Part shown: in pieces, positions 50,472 through 59,461 of the stretch | Layout: each line of letters opens with the position of its first letter | Numbering within the stretch: the stretch's first letter is position 1 | DNA from: Salaquimonas sp041736675 | GTDB taxonomy: Bacteria; Pseudomonadota; Alphaproteobacteria; Rhizobiales; Rhizobiaceae | NCBI GenBank assembly: GCA_041736675.1 | Contig: JBGSTD010000065.1 | Coordinates: 8,539-72,538 of the forward strand | DNA length: 64,000 nucleotides | Direction: 5' to 3' | Notes under the pieces: generated by a model | Told to the model about the DNA's origin: nothing | The model's database searches: none | What the model saw: only the letters and a program-made list of their open reading frames with translations | Position numbers and translations under genes: made by a program

Positions 50472-52021
50472 GTGAAGCAGCAGTGCGCGGAAGAGCAGCC
50501 AGATCCGGAGGCAGGGCAGGCAGACATGCCGTGCGGGCAGCGCCTTTGACAGAGGACATCAAACCGATCCGCGGTGGCATGATCGGCGGAACATACAAAC
50601 CGCTTTCAGACAGCGATGTCTTGCGCATCCATGAAGCTGCGCTGGACGCAATGTGGCAAATCGGATTTGCCGACGCACCACCGTCAGGCGTCGAGATACT
50701 GCTAAAGGCCGGATGTGTTCTTGGTGAAGACAATCGCATCCGGTTTCCGCGATCTGTAGTCGAGGACATGCTGGCGATTGCAGCAAAAGAGATCACACTG
50801 TTTGCCCGTGACCCGAAACATGACCTGCATCTGTCCGGCAAGAAGGTCTATTATGGCACTGCAGGTGCTGCAGTTTACATGGTGGACCAGGAAAAGAAAG
50901 AATACCGCGAATGCACGGTTCAGGATCTCTTCGATTCATCGCGCATCGTCGATGAGCTGGACAATGTGCACTTTTTTCAGCGAACGATGGTTTGCCGCGA
51001 TATCACTGACAATTTCGAAATGGACCTCAATACGCTCTATGCGTCATGTGCAGGAACACGCAAACATGTTGGCGTTTCGATTTTTGACCCTGAGTATGTC
51101 GATGGTTGCTTTGAGTTGTTGCACATGATTGCCGGTGGAGAAGACAAATGGCGTGAACGCCCGTTTGTTTCCAACTCCAACTGTTTTGTCGTTCCTCCGA
51201 TGAAATTTGCGACAGAGAGCTGCAAGGTCATGGAAAAGTGTGTTGAATATGGCATGCCGATCCTGCTTTTGTCTGCCGGACAGGCAGGCGCTACAGCGCC
51301 AGCCTCAATCGCTTTGGCGATTGTTGAGGCAGTGGCCGAATGCCTTGCGGGAATGGTTTATGTAAATGCGATGAAGCCGGGCCATCCGTGCATCTTTGGA
51401 ACCTGGCCTTTTGTTTCCGATTTGCGTTCGGGCGCCATGTCAGGAGGGTCCGGAGAACAGGCTTTGCTGACGGCAGGATGCGCGCAGATGCACCACTTCT
51501 ACGGACTGCCAGGAGGCGCTGCAGCGGGTATTGCTGATGCCAAATTGCCTGACATGCAGGCGGGATGGGAGCAGATGTGTTCGAATGTGATGGCTGGTTT
51601 GGCAGGTCTCAACATGGTTTATGAGGCGGTTGGAATGCATGCCTCTCTGCTTGGCTTCTCGCTGGAATCACTCATTTTGGGAGACGATCTTTTGGGGCAG
51701 GCCTTGCGGTGTGTCAGGGGTATTGAGGTTACCGATGAAAGTATTTCCATAGAGGCGATGAAAAGTGTCTGCATGGGCGGTCCGGGCCATTATCTTGGTA
51801 GCGAGCAGACACTGCACCTGATGCAACGGGATTATGTTTATCCTAAAATTGCCGACCGTCTGTCACCCAAGGAATGGGCGGAAGTGGGTAAACCCGATCT
51901 GGTGCAAAACGCCATCAAGCGTAAACGGCAGATACTGGATGCACCACGCAAGCCGATCATTGATCCGGTTACCGATCGGGCGATCAGAGCAAAATTCAAT
52001 ATCCATTTGCCGTTGGCTTGA
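50468..52021 (+). CDS. Second MttB-superfamily methyltransferase without pyrrolysine
   Basis: A 517-residue MttB homologue, clearly divergent from the one at 23595-25178. Motifs: LDAMWQIGFADAPPSGVEIL, YYGTAGAAVYMVD, RPFVSNSNCFVVPPMKF, PCIFGTWPFVSDLRSGAMSGG and GGPGHYLGSEQTL. There is no in-frame amber codon. It begins with an Arg/Gly-rich tail (residues about 7-24). No corrinoid protein gene is nearby, so it must borrow the one at 22520-23209 or one elsewhere. It probably acts on a different methylated amine. Last gene of its operon, it ends 2 bp from the convergent exporter gene. Confidence 0.9.
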   Translation: MSEAAVRGRAARSGGRAGRHAVRAAPLTEDIKPIRGGMIGGTYKPLSDSDVLRIHEAALDAMWQIGFADAPPSGVEILLKAGCVLGEDNRIRFPRSVVEDMLAIAAKEITLFARDPKHDLHLSGKKVYYGTAGAAVYMVDQEKKEYRECTVQDLFDSSRIVDELDNVHFFQRTMVCRDITDNFEMDLNTLYASCAGTRKHVGVSIFDPEYVDGCFELLHMIAGGEDKWRERPFVSNSNCFVVPPMKFATESCKVMEKCVEYGMPILLLSAGQAGATAPASIALAIVEAVAECLAGMVYVNAMKPGHPCIFGTWPFVSDLRSGAMSGGSGEQALLTAGCAQMHHFYGLPGGAAAGIADAKLPDMQAGWEQMCSNVMAGLAGLNMVYEAVGMHASLLGFSLESLILGDDLLGQALRCVRGIEVTDESISIEAMKSVCMGGPGHYLGSEQTLHLMQRDYVYPKIADRLSPKEWAEVGKPDLVQNAIKRKRQILDAPRKPIIDPVTDRAIRAKFNIHLPLA

Positions 52022-52023
52022 TC

Positions 52024-52923
52024 TTATAACCTGCTTCTGAACAAGGTAATTCTCCTGCGCGGCCCAATTCTTTTTTCCTCGCGCAGGAAGATCAAAATGC
52101 CTGACAGTCCTATGATCACCAAGCCTGCAAGGGTGTAAATATCCGGTATCTCGGAAAAGAAAATCATTCCCAGAATAATGGCCCAAATCATTTGACTATA
52201 CTGGGTGGGGGCTATGTGGTTTGCCGGTATCATGGAGATGGCGTGAATCATGAAGGTCAACCCAAGGCCGCTCAGAATGCCACCAGCCAACAGATGCAGC
52301 AGGACCTCTCCGGTGGGAAGCACAAAGGTCGCAAGCATGGCAATGCCGTTGAAAACCAGGGAATAAAAGAGCACCATGCTCAAGACAGTGATGCGTTTTT
52401 CCTGCCCTGAGAGGCTGCGAACAGTCGTGATGGAAATTGCGCCAAAGAACGCACAACTCAGTCCGCCGAAATGGGCCAGCTTGATTTCCTGAAATCCCGG
52501 GCGCAGAACAATCAGGATGCCAACAAAGCCAAGGAAAACCGCAAACCACCGGCGCCAGCGAACGTCTTCTCCCAATACCACCTTTGAAATAATCGTAGTA
52601 AACGCGGGAACAAGGAAAATCAGTGCATATGCTTCGGCAAGTTCGAGATGGGTGAATGCATAAATTGCGCTCAGCCCGCCGAAAAGGCTGGAAAGGCCGC
52701 GCAAATGAACAATGCGCTTGTTTTTGATCTTAAAAGCATCGCTCCATTTTTCATCGCGTGGCTTGCCAAAAATAATGGGTATGCAGGAAAACAGGGTGAT
52801 GAAAAAGCCGATTTCAAAAACGGTGACCTGCCCGCCGACCGATTTGATGAAGGCATCGCTGCATGCGTAAAATGCATAGGATGCCAAGGCAATAAGTATG
52901 CCTTTGATAGGGCTCTGGATCAT
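52024..52923 (-). CDS. DMT-superfamily (EamA) transporter
   Basis: A 299-residue inner-membrane protein with ten predicted helices in two EamA repeats (ILIALASYAFYACSDAFIKS at the start; LVFNGIAMLATFVLPTGEVL, LLAGGILSGLGLTFMIHAIS and ILGMIFFSEIPDIYTLAGLVIIG in the second). The family exports metabolites or amino acids; no substrate can be assigned. It is convergent with the MttB operon. Confidence 0.9.
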   Translation of the reverse strand: MIQSPIKGILIALASYAFYACSDAFIKSVGGQVTVFEIGFFITLFSCIPIIFGKPRDEKWSDAFKIKNKRIVHLRGLSSLFGGLSAIYAFTHLELAEAYALIFLVPAFTTIISKVVLGEDVRWRRWFAVFLGFVGILIVLRPGFQEIKLAHFGGLSCAFFGAISITTVRSLSGQEKRITVLSMVLFYSLVFNGIAMLATFVLPTGEVLLHLLAGGILSGLGLTFMIHAISMIPANHIAPTQYSQMIWAIILGMIFFSEIPDIYTLAGLVIIGLSGILIFLREEKRIGPRRRITLFRSRL

Positions 52924-53047
52924 GCAAAACTCTTGGATGGGAGGATTTTTGATTCTTCACGCTTTTGCCTAACACGGATTATTGGCAATCCATATTCCAA
53001 TTTGGACCATTAGCTGGGTCAGAAAAAGCCTAGCCGGTTAGTTGTCT

Positions 53048-53443
53048 TCAGTTGGTTGCAAGAAACAGCAGCAGAGCTCCAAGGGCTAACACGAAAATGG
53101 CGTAAATTCTGATCACGTTTTCAGTGAAGGGAACAGCTCCAATTACCGCAAAAAACGGACGGGCAAAGGCTAGCATCAAAAAACCTTCCACCAGCGCAGC
53201 CCAGCCAATCAGGCTGACAATGATTTCGAGAGGTGTTCCCCAGATATCGTGCAGTGTGATTACAGTTGCGCCAATAGCAAAGGCGAGGATTGAGGCGAGG
53301 TAGGTCAATGTCCGGTTTCGTTTAAATTCGTCAATCATGCCTGCAAACCCTTTAGAATCGGTCAGCAGACCAATACCTGCAGCCAACATGTAAAGGCCAA
53401 GAAAAATTCCAAATATTTGTGTGAGCGTTAAAGAGGCAAGCAT
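53048..53443 (-). CDS. Hypothetical small membrane protein
   Basis: A 131-residue protein with four helices (IFGIFLGLYMLAAGIGLLT; LTYLASILAFAIGATVI; LIGWAALVEGFLMLAFA; IYAIFVLALGALLLFLA). A strong AGGAGGGTC sequence precedes the chosen ATG. The family is not recognised. The frame upstream of this ATG is rejected as non-membrane-like. Confidence 0.75.
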   Translation of the reverse strand: MLASLTLTQIFGIFLGLYMLAAGIGLLTDSKGFAGMIDEFKRNRTLTYLASILAFAIGATVITLHDIWGTPLEIIVSLIGWAALVEGFLMLAFARPFFAVIGAVPFTENVIRIYAIFVLALGALLLFLATN

Positions 53444-53545
53444 CGTATGACCCTCCTGTTTTTTCCATGAAACTCTATACCAACAATTTGGCAGAATTGC
53501 ATTGTTCAGGATCAACTGCACCAGCGCTTAAATAGGTGCGGGCTC

Positions 53546-55075
53546 CTACTCGCCCCGAGGGAACCTTTTGTCACCTTCCAGCGTGTCAAGGTTCATGTGG
53601 TTGCGCATATAGGCTTCTGATGCCTTTTTAAGCGGCTGGAAATCCCAGGGATAATAGGCGCCATTGCGCAGGGCTTCATAGACCACCCAACGGCGCGCCT
53701 GGCTCTGACGCACTTCTGCATCAAAGGCTGCCATGTCCCATCGGGAGCGAACCTGTTTCATGAACTCGGCCACCATTGGCGCGTTGGCCGGATTTTCGGC
53801 AAGGTTGGTCAATTCATTTGGATCTGTTGCAAGATCAAACAGTTGCGGCGGGTCCAATTCGCAATGGTTGAACTTGTAGTTGCCCTCGCGGATACAAACC
53901 AGTGGCGCGTAGCTTGCCTCGGCAGCATATTCGATCAATACCGGACCGGAACGGGCTCTTGCGGTTCCATTTGCAGGTGCCATCGGCAAGATGCTCTCAC
54001 CGTCAGTCCAGGGCATGATTTCACTCATGTCTACACCAGCCAGATCGCAAAGGGTTGGCAGTATATCCACATTGGAAACCGGGGCAGAAATTTTTCCAGG
54101 CTGCATTTGGGGAGCGCATATCATCAGCGGCACCCGGGCGGACCCCTCGTAAAAATTCATCTTGAACCAAAGTCCGCGCTCACCCAGCATATCGCCATGG
54201 TCGGAGCAGAAAACGATTATGGTGTTGTCCAGCTGACGGGTTGCCTCCAAGGTTTCGATCAACTCGCCAACCTTGTCGTCGAGATAGCTGATATTGGCAA
54301 AATAAGCCCGGCGCGAGCGACGAACATGTTCTTCGGTGATGTCAAAATTGTCCCAGTCACAGGAATGAAAGATACGGGCTGATTGGGGATCGCGCCTGTC
54401 CTTTGGCAGGGTATCGACTGCCGGCAACAAATGCTCGCAGTCTTCATAAAGGTCCCAATACTTGCGCCGCGCCACATAGGGGTCATGCGGATGGGTGAAG
54501 GATGCAGTCAGGCACCATGGGCGGTTGTCCATGCCGCGTGCCAGATCATAGATTTTCATCTTTGCTTCGTGGCAGACATTGTCGTCGTATTCCATCTGGT
54601 TGGTAATTTCGGCAACGCCGGCACCTGTTACTGAACCCATATTGTGGTACCACCAGTCGATGCGTTCGCCGGGTGTGCGGTAGTCGGGGGTCCAACCAAA
54701 GGCAGCAGGATAGATGTCAGTGGTGAAACGCTCCTCAAAGCCGTGCAACTGGTCGGGGCCAACAAAGTGCATTTTTCCCGAAAGTGCAGTGTAATAGCCC
54801 GCACGGCGCAAGTGGTGTGCGTAGGTCGGAATGTCGGAGGTGAACTCGGCGGCATTGTCATACACGCGGGTACGCCGTGGCATTTGACCGGACATGAACG
54901 ATGCCCGGGCAGGGGCGCAAAGCGGGCTGGAGGTGTAGCAGTTTTCAAAGCGCGTTGAGCGTGCGCCAAGTTTTTTCAGGTTGGGCGCATGAAGCCAGTC
55001 AGCAGGACCATCTGGAAACAGGGTGCCGTTAAGCTGGTCCACCATGATGATCAGGATATTCGGTTTTTTATGCAT
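53546..55075 (-). CDS. betC: Choline-sulfatase
   Basis: A 509-residue sulfatase hydrolysing choline-O-sulfate to choline and sulfate. The formylglycine motif CAPARASF lies near residue 53. The N-terminus NILIIMVDQLNGTLFPDGPADWLHAP and the segment YYTALSGKMHFVGPDQLHGF match rhizobial BetC closely. The metal-binding FCSDHGDMLGERGLWFK is present. There is no signal peptide, so it is cytoplasmic. No betI, betA or betB is adjacent, so the choline-to-betaine steps must lie elsewhere. It supplies substrate for the betaine-demethylating genes. Confidence 0.94.
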   Translation of the reverse strand: MHKKPNILIIMVDQLNGTLFPDGPADWLHAPNLKKLGARSTRFENCYTSSPLCAPARASFMSGQMPRRTRVYDNAAEFTSDIPTYAHHLRRAGYYTALSGKMHFVGPDQLHGFEERFTTDIYPAAFGWTPDYRTPGERIDWWYHNMGSVTGAGVAEITNQMEYDDNVCHEAKMKIYDLARGMDNRPWCLTASFTHPHDPYVARRKYWDLYEDCEHLLPAVDTLPKDRRDPQSARIFHSCDWDNFDITEEHVRRSRRAYFANISYLDDKVGELIETLEATRQLDNTIIVFCSDHGDMLGERGLWFKMNFYEGSARVPLMICAPQMQPGKISAPVSNVDILPTLCDLAGVDMSEIMPWTDGESILPMAPANGTARARSGPVLIEYAAEASYAPLVCIREGNYKFNHCELDPPQLFDLATDPNELTNLAENPANAPMVAEFMKQVRSRWDMAAFDAEVRQSQARRWVVYEALRNGAYYPWDFQPLKKASEAYMRNHMNLDTLEGDKRFPRGE

Positions 55076-55177
55076 TTTGAATCCCTTGCGCCATTTTTTT
55101 CAAAAATAGAGTCAGGCGGAAAAAACTGGTGTTCGGCTCGCGCCATTGGTTGGCGCAACCCGATTTTGCGAAGCGAT

Positions 55178-55966
55178 TCAGTTTTCCGGCATCCATTTTG
55201 CCTTTCGTTTCTCGACAAATGCGAGTGTCCCTTCAGCACCTTCTTTTCCGGTTACCGCATCAACAAACAGATTTGCCGCATGTTCCACCAGTGTATCTGA
55301 ATGCAGAAAACGTGCATCGCGCAGGAGTTTCTTCGAGACGGCAACAGCTTCGGGCGCACATCGCAAAGCATGGTCGATCACCTCTTTGATATCCTCGTCG
55401 AGTTCATCGGTGACCGCGTGTACAAGCCCAATACGCATGGCTTCTTCCGCACCAATGCGGGCTCCAGTCACAGTAAGGCGTTTTGCCTGGCTGTATCCGA
55501 TACGCTCCAGCAATACGGGAGCGATCTGGGCCGGGATGAGGCCGAGCGTTGTTTCGGGAAGACCGAATTTGACAGTATGGGATGCTATTGCGATATCCGA
55601 TGCACAGGCAAGACCAAAGCCGCCGCCCATTACTGCGCCCTCAAGGGCGGTGATTACAGTCTTGGGTGTTGTTGCAAAGCGGGCAACCATTGCGCCGAAA
55701 CCACACGAAAGCTGGTAAATTGCCTTGGCGGGATCGGCAGCCTTGCGTGCGGCTGCCATATCCTTGATGTCTGCGCCCGCAGAAAAATTTCCTTCTGCGC
55801 CGCGTACCACAATAATGCGGACGGATGCGTCTGCCTCGGCTTTGTCCAGTGCGCCTACCAGTTGATCCAGCAGGGCGAGTGACATGGCATTCTTGACCTC
55901 GGGCCTGTTGAGCGTAAGGTGCAGAACGCCGTTTTCAAGATCAGTCAGAATGAGAGATTTAGCCAT
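55178..55966 (-). CDS. Enoyl-CoA hydratase/isomerase family protein
   Basis: A 262-residue crotonase-fold enzyme. The oxyanion-hole segments GNFSAGADIKDMA and EGAVMGGGFGLACASDIAIAS are present, and GLPETTLGLIPAQIAPVLLERIG follows with a Glu at the usual catalytic position. Substrate unknown. It lies 21 bp downstream of the aminotransferase gene, in the same direction, suggesting an operon that may degrade an amino acid. Confidence 0.9.
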   Translation of the reverse strand: MAKSLILTDLENGVLHLTLNRPEVKNAMSLALLDQLVGALDKAEADASVRIIVVRGAEGNFSAGADIKDMAAARKAADPAKAIYQLSCGFGAMVARFATTPKTVITALEGAVMGGGFGLACASDIAIASHTVKFGLPETTLGLIPAQIAPVLLERIGYSQAKRLTVTGARIGAEEAMRIGLVHAVTDELDEDIKEVIDHALRCAPEAVAVSKKLLRDARFLHSDTLVEHAANLFVDAVTGKEGAEGTLAFVEKRKAKWMPEN

Positions 55967-55987
55967 ATTGTGCCTGTCGGGGTTGGT

Positions 55988-57184
55988 TCAGGATTTTTGG
56001 ATGGAAAGCGCAAAACGGCGAATTTTCTCGCATGCTCGTGCAAGGTCTTCGTCTGATATCGTGAAAGCAATCCGGATACAGCCATCGGCAGAGGCGCCGA
56101 AAGGTTTTGCATCAAGAACCGTGACCTTTTCAGCGTCATACAGCGCGTTGGCAAATTCGCCTGACGTCAGGCCGGTGGCGCTGACGTCCAGAAGCACATA
56201 CATGGCGCCTTCAGGCTCTATTGGCGAAATGCCCGGCGTATTTGCAAGGCCTTCGAGGACAATATTCTTGCGGCGGCGATAAATCTCCCGCATTTCAACG
56301 ACTTCGGCCTTGCAGTCGCGAACAGCAGTAATTGCCGCTCTTTGAATGAAAGCAGAAACACCGTAATGCATCGCGATTGCCACATTGTGGCTGTGATTGA
56401 TGAAGTCTTTGGGACCGCTGATCCAACCGATACGCCAACCGGTCATGGCCATAGATTTGGACAGGCTGCCGCAAGTAATCGTCCGCTCTGCCATGCCGTC
56501 CAATGCTGCGATGGATAGATGTGTGCCTTCGAAAACCTGTGACGCATAGACTTCGTCCGAGATAACCCAAAGATCGTGGCGTTTTGCGATATCGGCAATC
56601 GCTTCAAGCTCCCCACGGGTGAAAACAGCGCCCGTCGGGTTATTGGGATTAGCGAATACAATAGCTTTTGTCTTGCTGGTTATTGCCGCCTCAATCAAGG
56701 CGGGTTGTGGACGAAAGCCGGTTTCACGTGGGCATGGCACCTTCACGATTTTAGCACCGTTGATTTCAAAACTGGCTTGATAAGTCAGGTACATGGGTTC
56801 AAGTGCGATAATTTCGTCACCCTCTTCCAGCAGGCAAAGGGATGAAAGAAACAGTGCATTCTGGGTTCCCTGCGTGACAAGCACATTTGACCCGTCAATT
56901 GAGTATTTGCGGGGTTCAGCGCCGCTAACCTCCATCAGTTCGCATGCTATTGCTGATCTCAACTCAGGCAGTCCCGGAATGTCGATATAGTGTGTTTCCC
57001 CTGCATCGAGTGCATGTTTTGCGGCCTGCTTCACTTTTTCGGGTGTCTGCAAATCCGGATCACCAACAGCAAGAATTATGACATCCTCGCCTGCGGCACG
57101 GTCTTTCCAGGCCTGAAACAGAATGTTCCAGGCTTCCGAACCTTCGTTTTTGGTACGGTGAACAAGTTTTGTGAAGTCTGGCAT
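55988..57184 (-). CDS. Class I/II PLP-dependent aminotransferase
   Basis: A 398-residue aspartate-aminotransferase-fold enzyme. The PLP Lys is in CGSLSKSMAMTGWRIGW; FANPNNPTGAVFTRGEL and VISDEVYASQVFEG are the cofactor-binding segments. It is close in type to arginine:pyruvate (AruH-like) and broad-range aminotransferases. It follows tauC but is separated by a terminator, so it is probably a separate transcript with its own promoter. A role in taurine deamination is possible but unsupported; the classical taurine:pyruvate aminotransferase is class III. Confidence 0.88.
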   Translation of the reverse strand: MPDFTKLVHRTKNEGSEAWNILFQAWKDRAAGEDVIILAVGDPDLQTPEKVKQAAKHALDAGETHYIDIPGLPELRSAIACELMEVSGAEPRKYSIDGSNVLVTQGTQNALFLSSLCLLEEGDEIIALEPMYLTYQASFEINGAKIVKVPCPRETGFRPQPALIEAAITSKTKAIVFANPNNPTGAVFTRGELEAIADIAKRHDLWVISDEVYASQVFEGTHLSIAALDGMAERTITCGSLSKSMAMTGWRIGWISGPKDFINHSHNVAIAMHYGVSAFIQRAAITAVRDCKAEVVEMREIYRRRKNIVLEGLANTPGISPIEPEGAMYVLLDVSATGLTSGEFANALYDAEKVTVLDAKPFGASADGCIRIAFTISDEDLARACEKIRRFALSIQKS

Positions 57185-57250
57185 GATTGTTATTCGCTCT
57201 TTTCAGGTAATTATTTCTCTGGCTATCAAAGCCTTGAACCGCGTGCAAAC

Positions 57251-57278
57251 AAAAAGGCGAGACTTGAGTCCCGCCTTT
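57251..57278 (-). terminator. Rho-independent terminator after tauC
   Basis: A 12-bp stem AAAGGCGGGACT / AGTCTCGCCTTT (one G-U pair) with a 2-nt loop, continuing into T residues on the minus strand, 30 bp after the tauC stop. Confidence 0.85.
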
Positions 57279-57307
57279 GCAGTTTTTCTCGTCATTCGAG
57301 CTGAGGC

Positions 57308-58576
57308 TCAGCCCTTTCCTTTCCAGGGAACCAGCTTTGCCTCCGCGACACGCATCAAAATATCGATGCCATAGCCGATGACGCCGATTAGAATGATGCC
57401 GAGAATAACAATGTCTGTAAGTTGGAATTTGGAAGCATTCACGATCATCATGCCTGCACCCTTGTCGGCGGCAACCAATTCGGCTGCGACCACCGTACCC
57501 CAGCACACTCCCATTGCGACCCGCGCACCCGTGAAAATCTCGGGGAGAGAGTTCGGCACGATGACATGGCGGAGAATTTGCCATTTCGATGCGCCAAGCG
57601 AATAGGCCGCATGGATTTTTGATATTCTCACGCCCGAGACTCCCGAACGTGCGGCAATTGTCATGATCCAGAGTGCTGCGAGAAATAGCAGCACTACCTT
57701 GCCTTCCTCACCGATGCCGAACCAGATGATGACCAGCGGGATCAGGGCAAGAGGCGGTACCGGACGCATGAATTCCACTATCGGATCAAACCAGCCGCGA
57801 AACCAGTCGGATAGTCCCATGGCATAGCCGAGCGGAATTCCAACCAGCGATCCCAATACAAAGCCGCTGATTACCCGCCACAACGACCAGCCAAGGTGTT
57901 CCCAAAGGGTAAAGTTCTTGTAGCCTTCACTCGCGATCTCAAAAAGTCGGTAAACCACAGCTTCAGGGGCCGGGAGCCAGACCGGCTCCATCTGCCAGCC
58001 CTTGTTGGGTTTGACGTTCAGCGTCCCTTTACCAGTCATCGTGATGACACCGTCGGAAAAGCTCACCGTGTCGCCGGGAACGATTGCCTTTCCGTCGATT
58101 TCCACGATATCAAATCCGTCATCATTGCCGCCAGTATCGTTGTCCTTGACTTGGACAAGGGCGGATCGGAACACGTCGATTTTGGCGGCATCATCCTTTG
58201 CAAAGCCATCCTGCTGCGCAGGCAGTTCCGGCAATTCGGTCGATTGAGCGACTGGGTGAACCCTGATGAGAACTTGCGCAGTATCGGTTTCGCCTGCTGC
58301 GTTTTTGGCCGTATAGCTGAAAGTGGTATCGCCCTCGAAAGGACCTGGCACGTGAAATGGTGTTATAGCTGATCCGGTGAAAGCACCCCAAATAGCAAAC
58401 AGTGCGATGATGGATATCACGGAAGCAAACCGGTTTGCCCGAACAGCGCTTTCATCACCAAAAGTTACGGTTTTTAGACTGGTAAAGTCATGGCGGGCTT
58501 CGCGCGAAAGGCTCCAGAACCGGTAAGCAAAGAAGGCAGTCGCGAATATCAGCACATAGGTAATTGCTACTGTCAT
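57308..58576 (-). CDS. tauC: Taurine-type ABC transporter permease with large N-terminal insertion
   Basis: A 422-residue permease, against about 275 for E. coli TauC. The C-terminal half is canonical: LPAPEAVVYRLFEIASEG, LVGIPLGYAMGLSDWFRGWFDP, the EAA loop AAYSLGASKWQILRHVIVP. The extra N-terminal part has two helices (residues about 2-20 and 50-70) then a region of about 130 residues with an Ig-like pattern (FEGDTTFSYTAKNAAGETDT; VSFSDGVITMTGKGTLNVK), presumably periplasmic. It overlaps tauB by 4 bp. Confidence 0.86.
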   Translation of the reverse strand: MTVAITYVLIFATAFFAYRFWSLSREARHDFTSLKTVTFGDESAVRANRFASVISIIALFAIWGAFTGSAITPFHVPGPFEGDTTFSYTAKNAAGETDTAQVLIRVHPVAQSTELPELPAQQDGFAKDDAAKIDVFRSALVQVKDNDTGGNDDGFDIVEIDGKAIVPGDTVSFSDGVITMTGKGTLNVKPNKGWQMEPVWLPAPEAVVYRLFEIASEGYKNFTLWEHLGWSLWRVISGFVLGSLVGIPLGYAMGLSDWFRGWFDPIVEFMRPVPPLALIPLVIIWFGIGEEGKVVLLFLAALWIMTIAARSGVSGVRISKIHAAYSLGASKWQILRHVIVPNSLPEIFTGARVAMGVCWGTVVAAELVAADKGAGMMIVNASKFQLTDIVILGIILIGVIGYGIDILMRVAEAKLVPWKGKG

Positions 58577-59379
58577 GCTTTTGTCTCCTCGCGGCCCATG
58601 ATTTCTTCCTCCATGTCCCAGATCATTCCAAGGATTTCCTCACGGCATTTGGCGAAGTCCTTTTCCTTCTTGACAAGGCGCAAATCCTTGCCAACACCCA
58701 TTTCAGCGAATGGCAAGCGGTATTCCTTGTGAATGCGTCCGGGACGGGGAGCCATGACAACAAGGCGTTCGCCCAGCAGCAATGCCTCTTCAACCGAATG
58801 GGTGATCAGGATAATGGTTTTGCCAGTTTCCTTCCAAAGTTTGAGCACCAGGCCCTGCATCTTTTCGCGGGTCAAGGCGTCGAGGGCACCAAGCGGTTCG
58901 TCCATCAGGATCACGTCCGGATCATTGGCGAGACAGCGTGCGAGGGCAACTCGCTGTTGCATGCCGCCGGACAGTTCATAGACTGCCTTTTCCTTGAAAT
59001 CCTGGAGGCCGACAACGTCGAGCAGGTGGTCGACGATGATTTTGCTTTCGGTTTTTGCCATGCCCTTCATGTCCGGTCCGAAAGACACATTCCTGCGGAC
59101 ATTCATCCATTCAAACAGGGCGCCTTGCTGAAACACCATTCCGCGTTCCGCAGCGGGGCCGGTGACACGGTGGTTGTTGAGCGTAATTTTGCCTTCCGTG
59201 GGTGCGAGAAATCCCGCCACGATGTTCAGCAACGTTGTCTTGCCGCAACCCGACGGGCCAAGTATCGACAGCAACTCGCCTTTTTTCAAATTCAGGGATA
59301 CATTTTTCAGGGCTTGCACAGATCCGCCTCCCGGCAGTTCGAAGCGCATGGAAACATTGTCTATAACCAGATCATCCAT
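58573..59379 (-). CDS. tauB: Taurine-type ABC transporter ATPase
   Basis: A 268-residue ATPase. Walker A is GPSGCGKTTLLNI, the signature LSGGMQQRVALARCLA, and Walker B VILMDEPLGALDALTR. It is of the nitrate/sulfonate/taurine class. It overlaps tauC by 4 bp and lies after a terminator-like hairpin behind tauA. Confidence 0.92.
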   Translation of the reverse strand: MDDLVIDNVSMRFELPGGGSVQALKNVSLNLKKGELLSILGPSGCGKTTLLNIVAGFLAPTEGKITLNNHRVTGPAAERGMVFQQGALFEWMNVRRNVSFGPDMKGMAKTESKIIVDHLLDVVGLQDFKEKAVYELSGGMQQRVALARCLANDPDVILMDEPLGALDALTREKMQGLVLKLWKETGKTIILITHSVEEALLLGERLVVMAPRPGRIHKEYRLPFAEMGVGKDLRLVKKEKDFAKCREEILGMIWDMEEEIMGREETKA

Positions 59380-59405
59380 CAGTTCAGCCTTCCAGTGTTT
59401 CCTGT

Positions 59406-59440
59406 AAAAAGGGCGGTCCGAAATGTTTCGAACCGCCCTT
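59406..59440 (-). terminator. Attenuating terminator between tauA and tauB
   Basis: An AAGGGCGG / CCGCCCTT stem with five T residues after it on the minus strand. It lies just behind tauA, so tauA should be made in excess over tauBC. Confidence 0.82.
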
Positions 59441-59461
59441 GTTCAATGCCGAAAAGGCATC

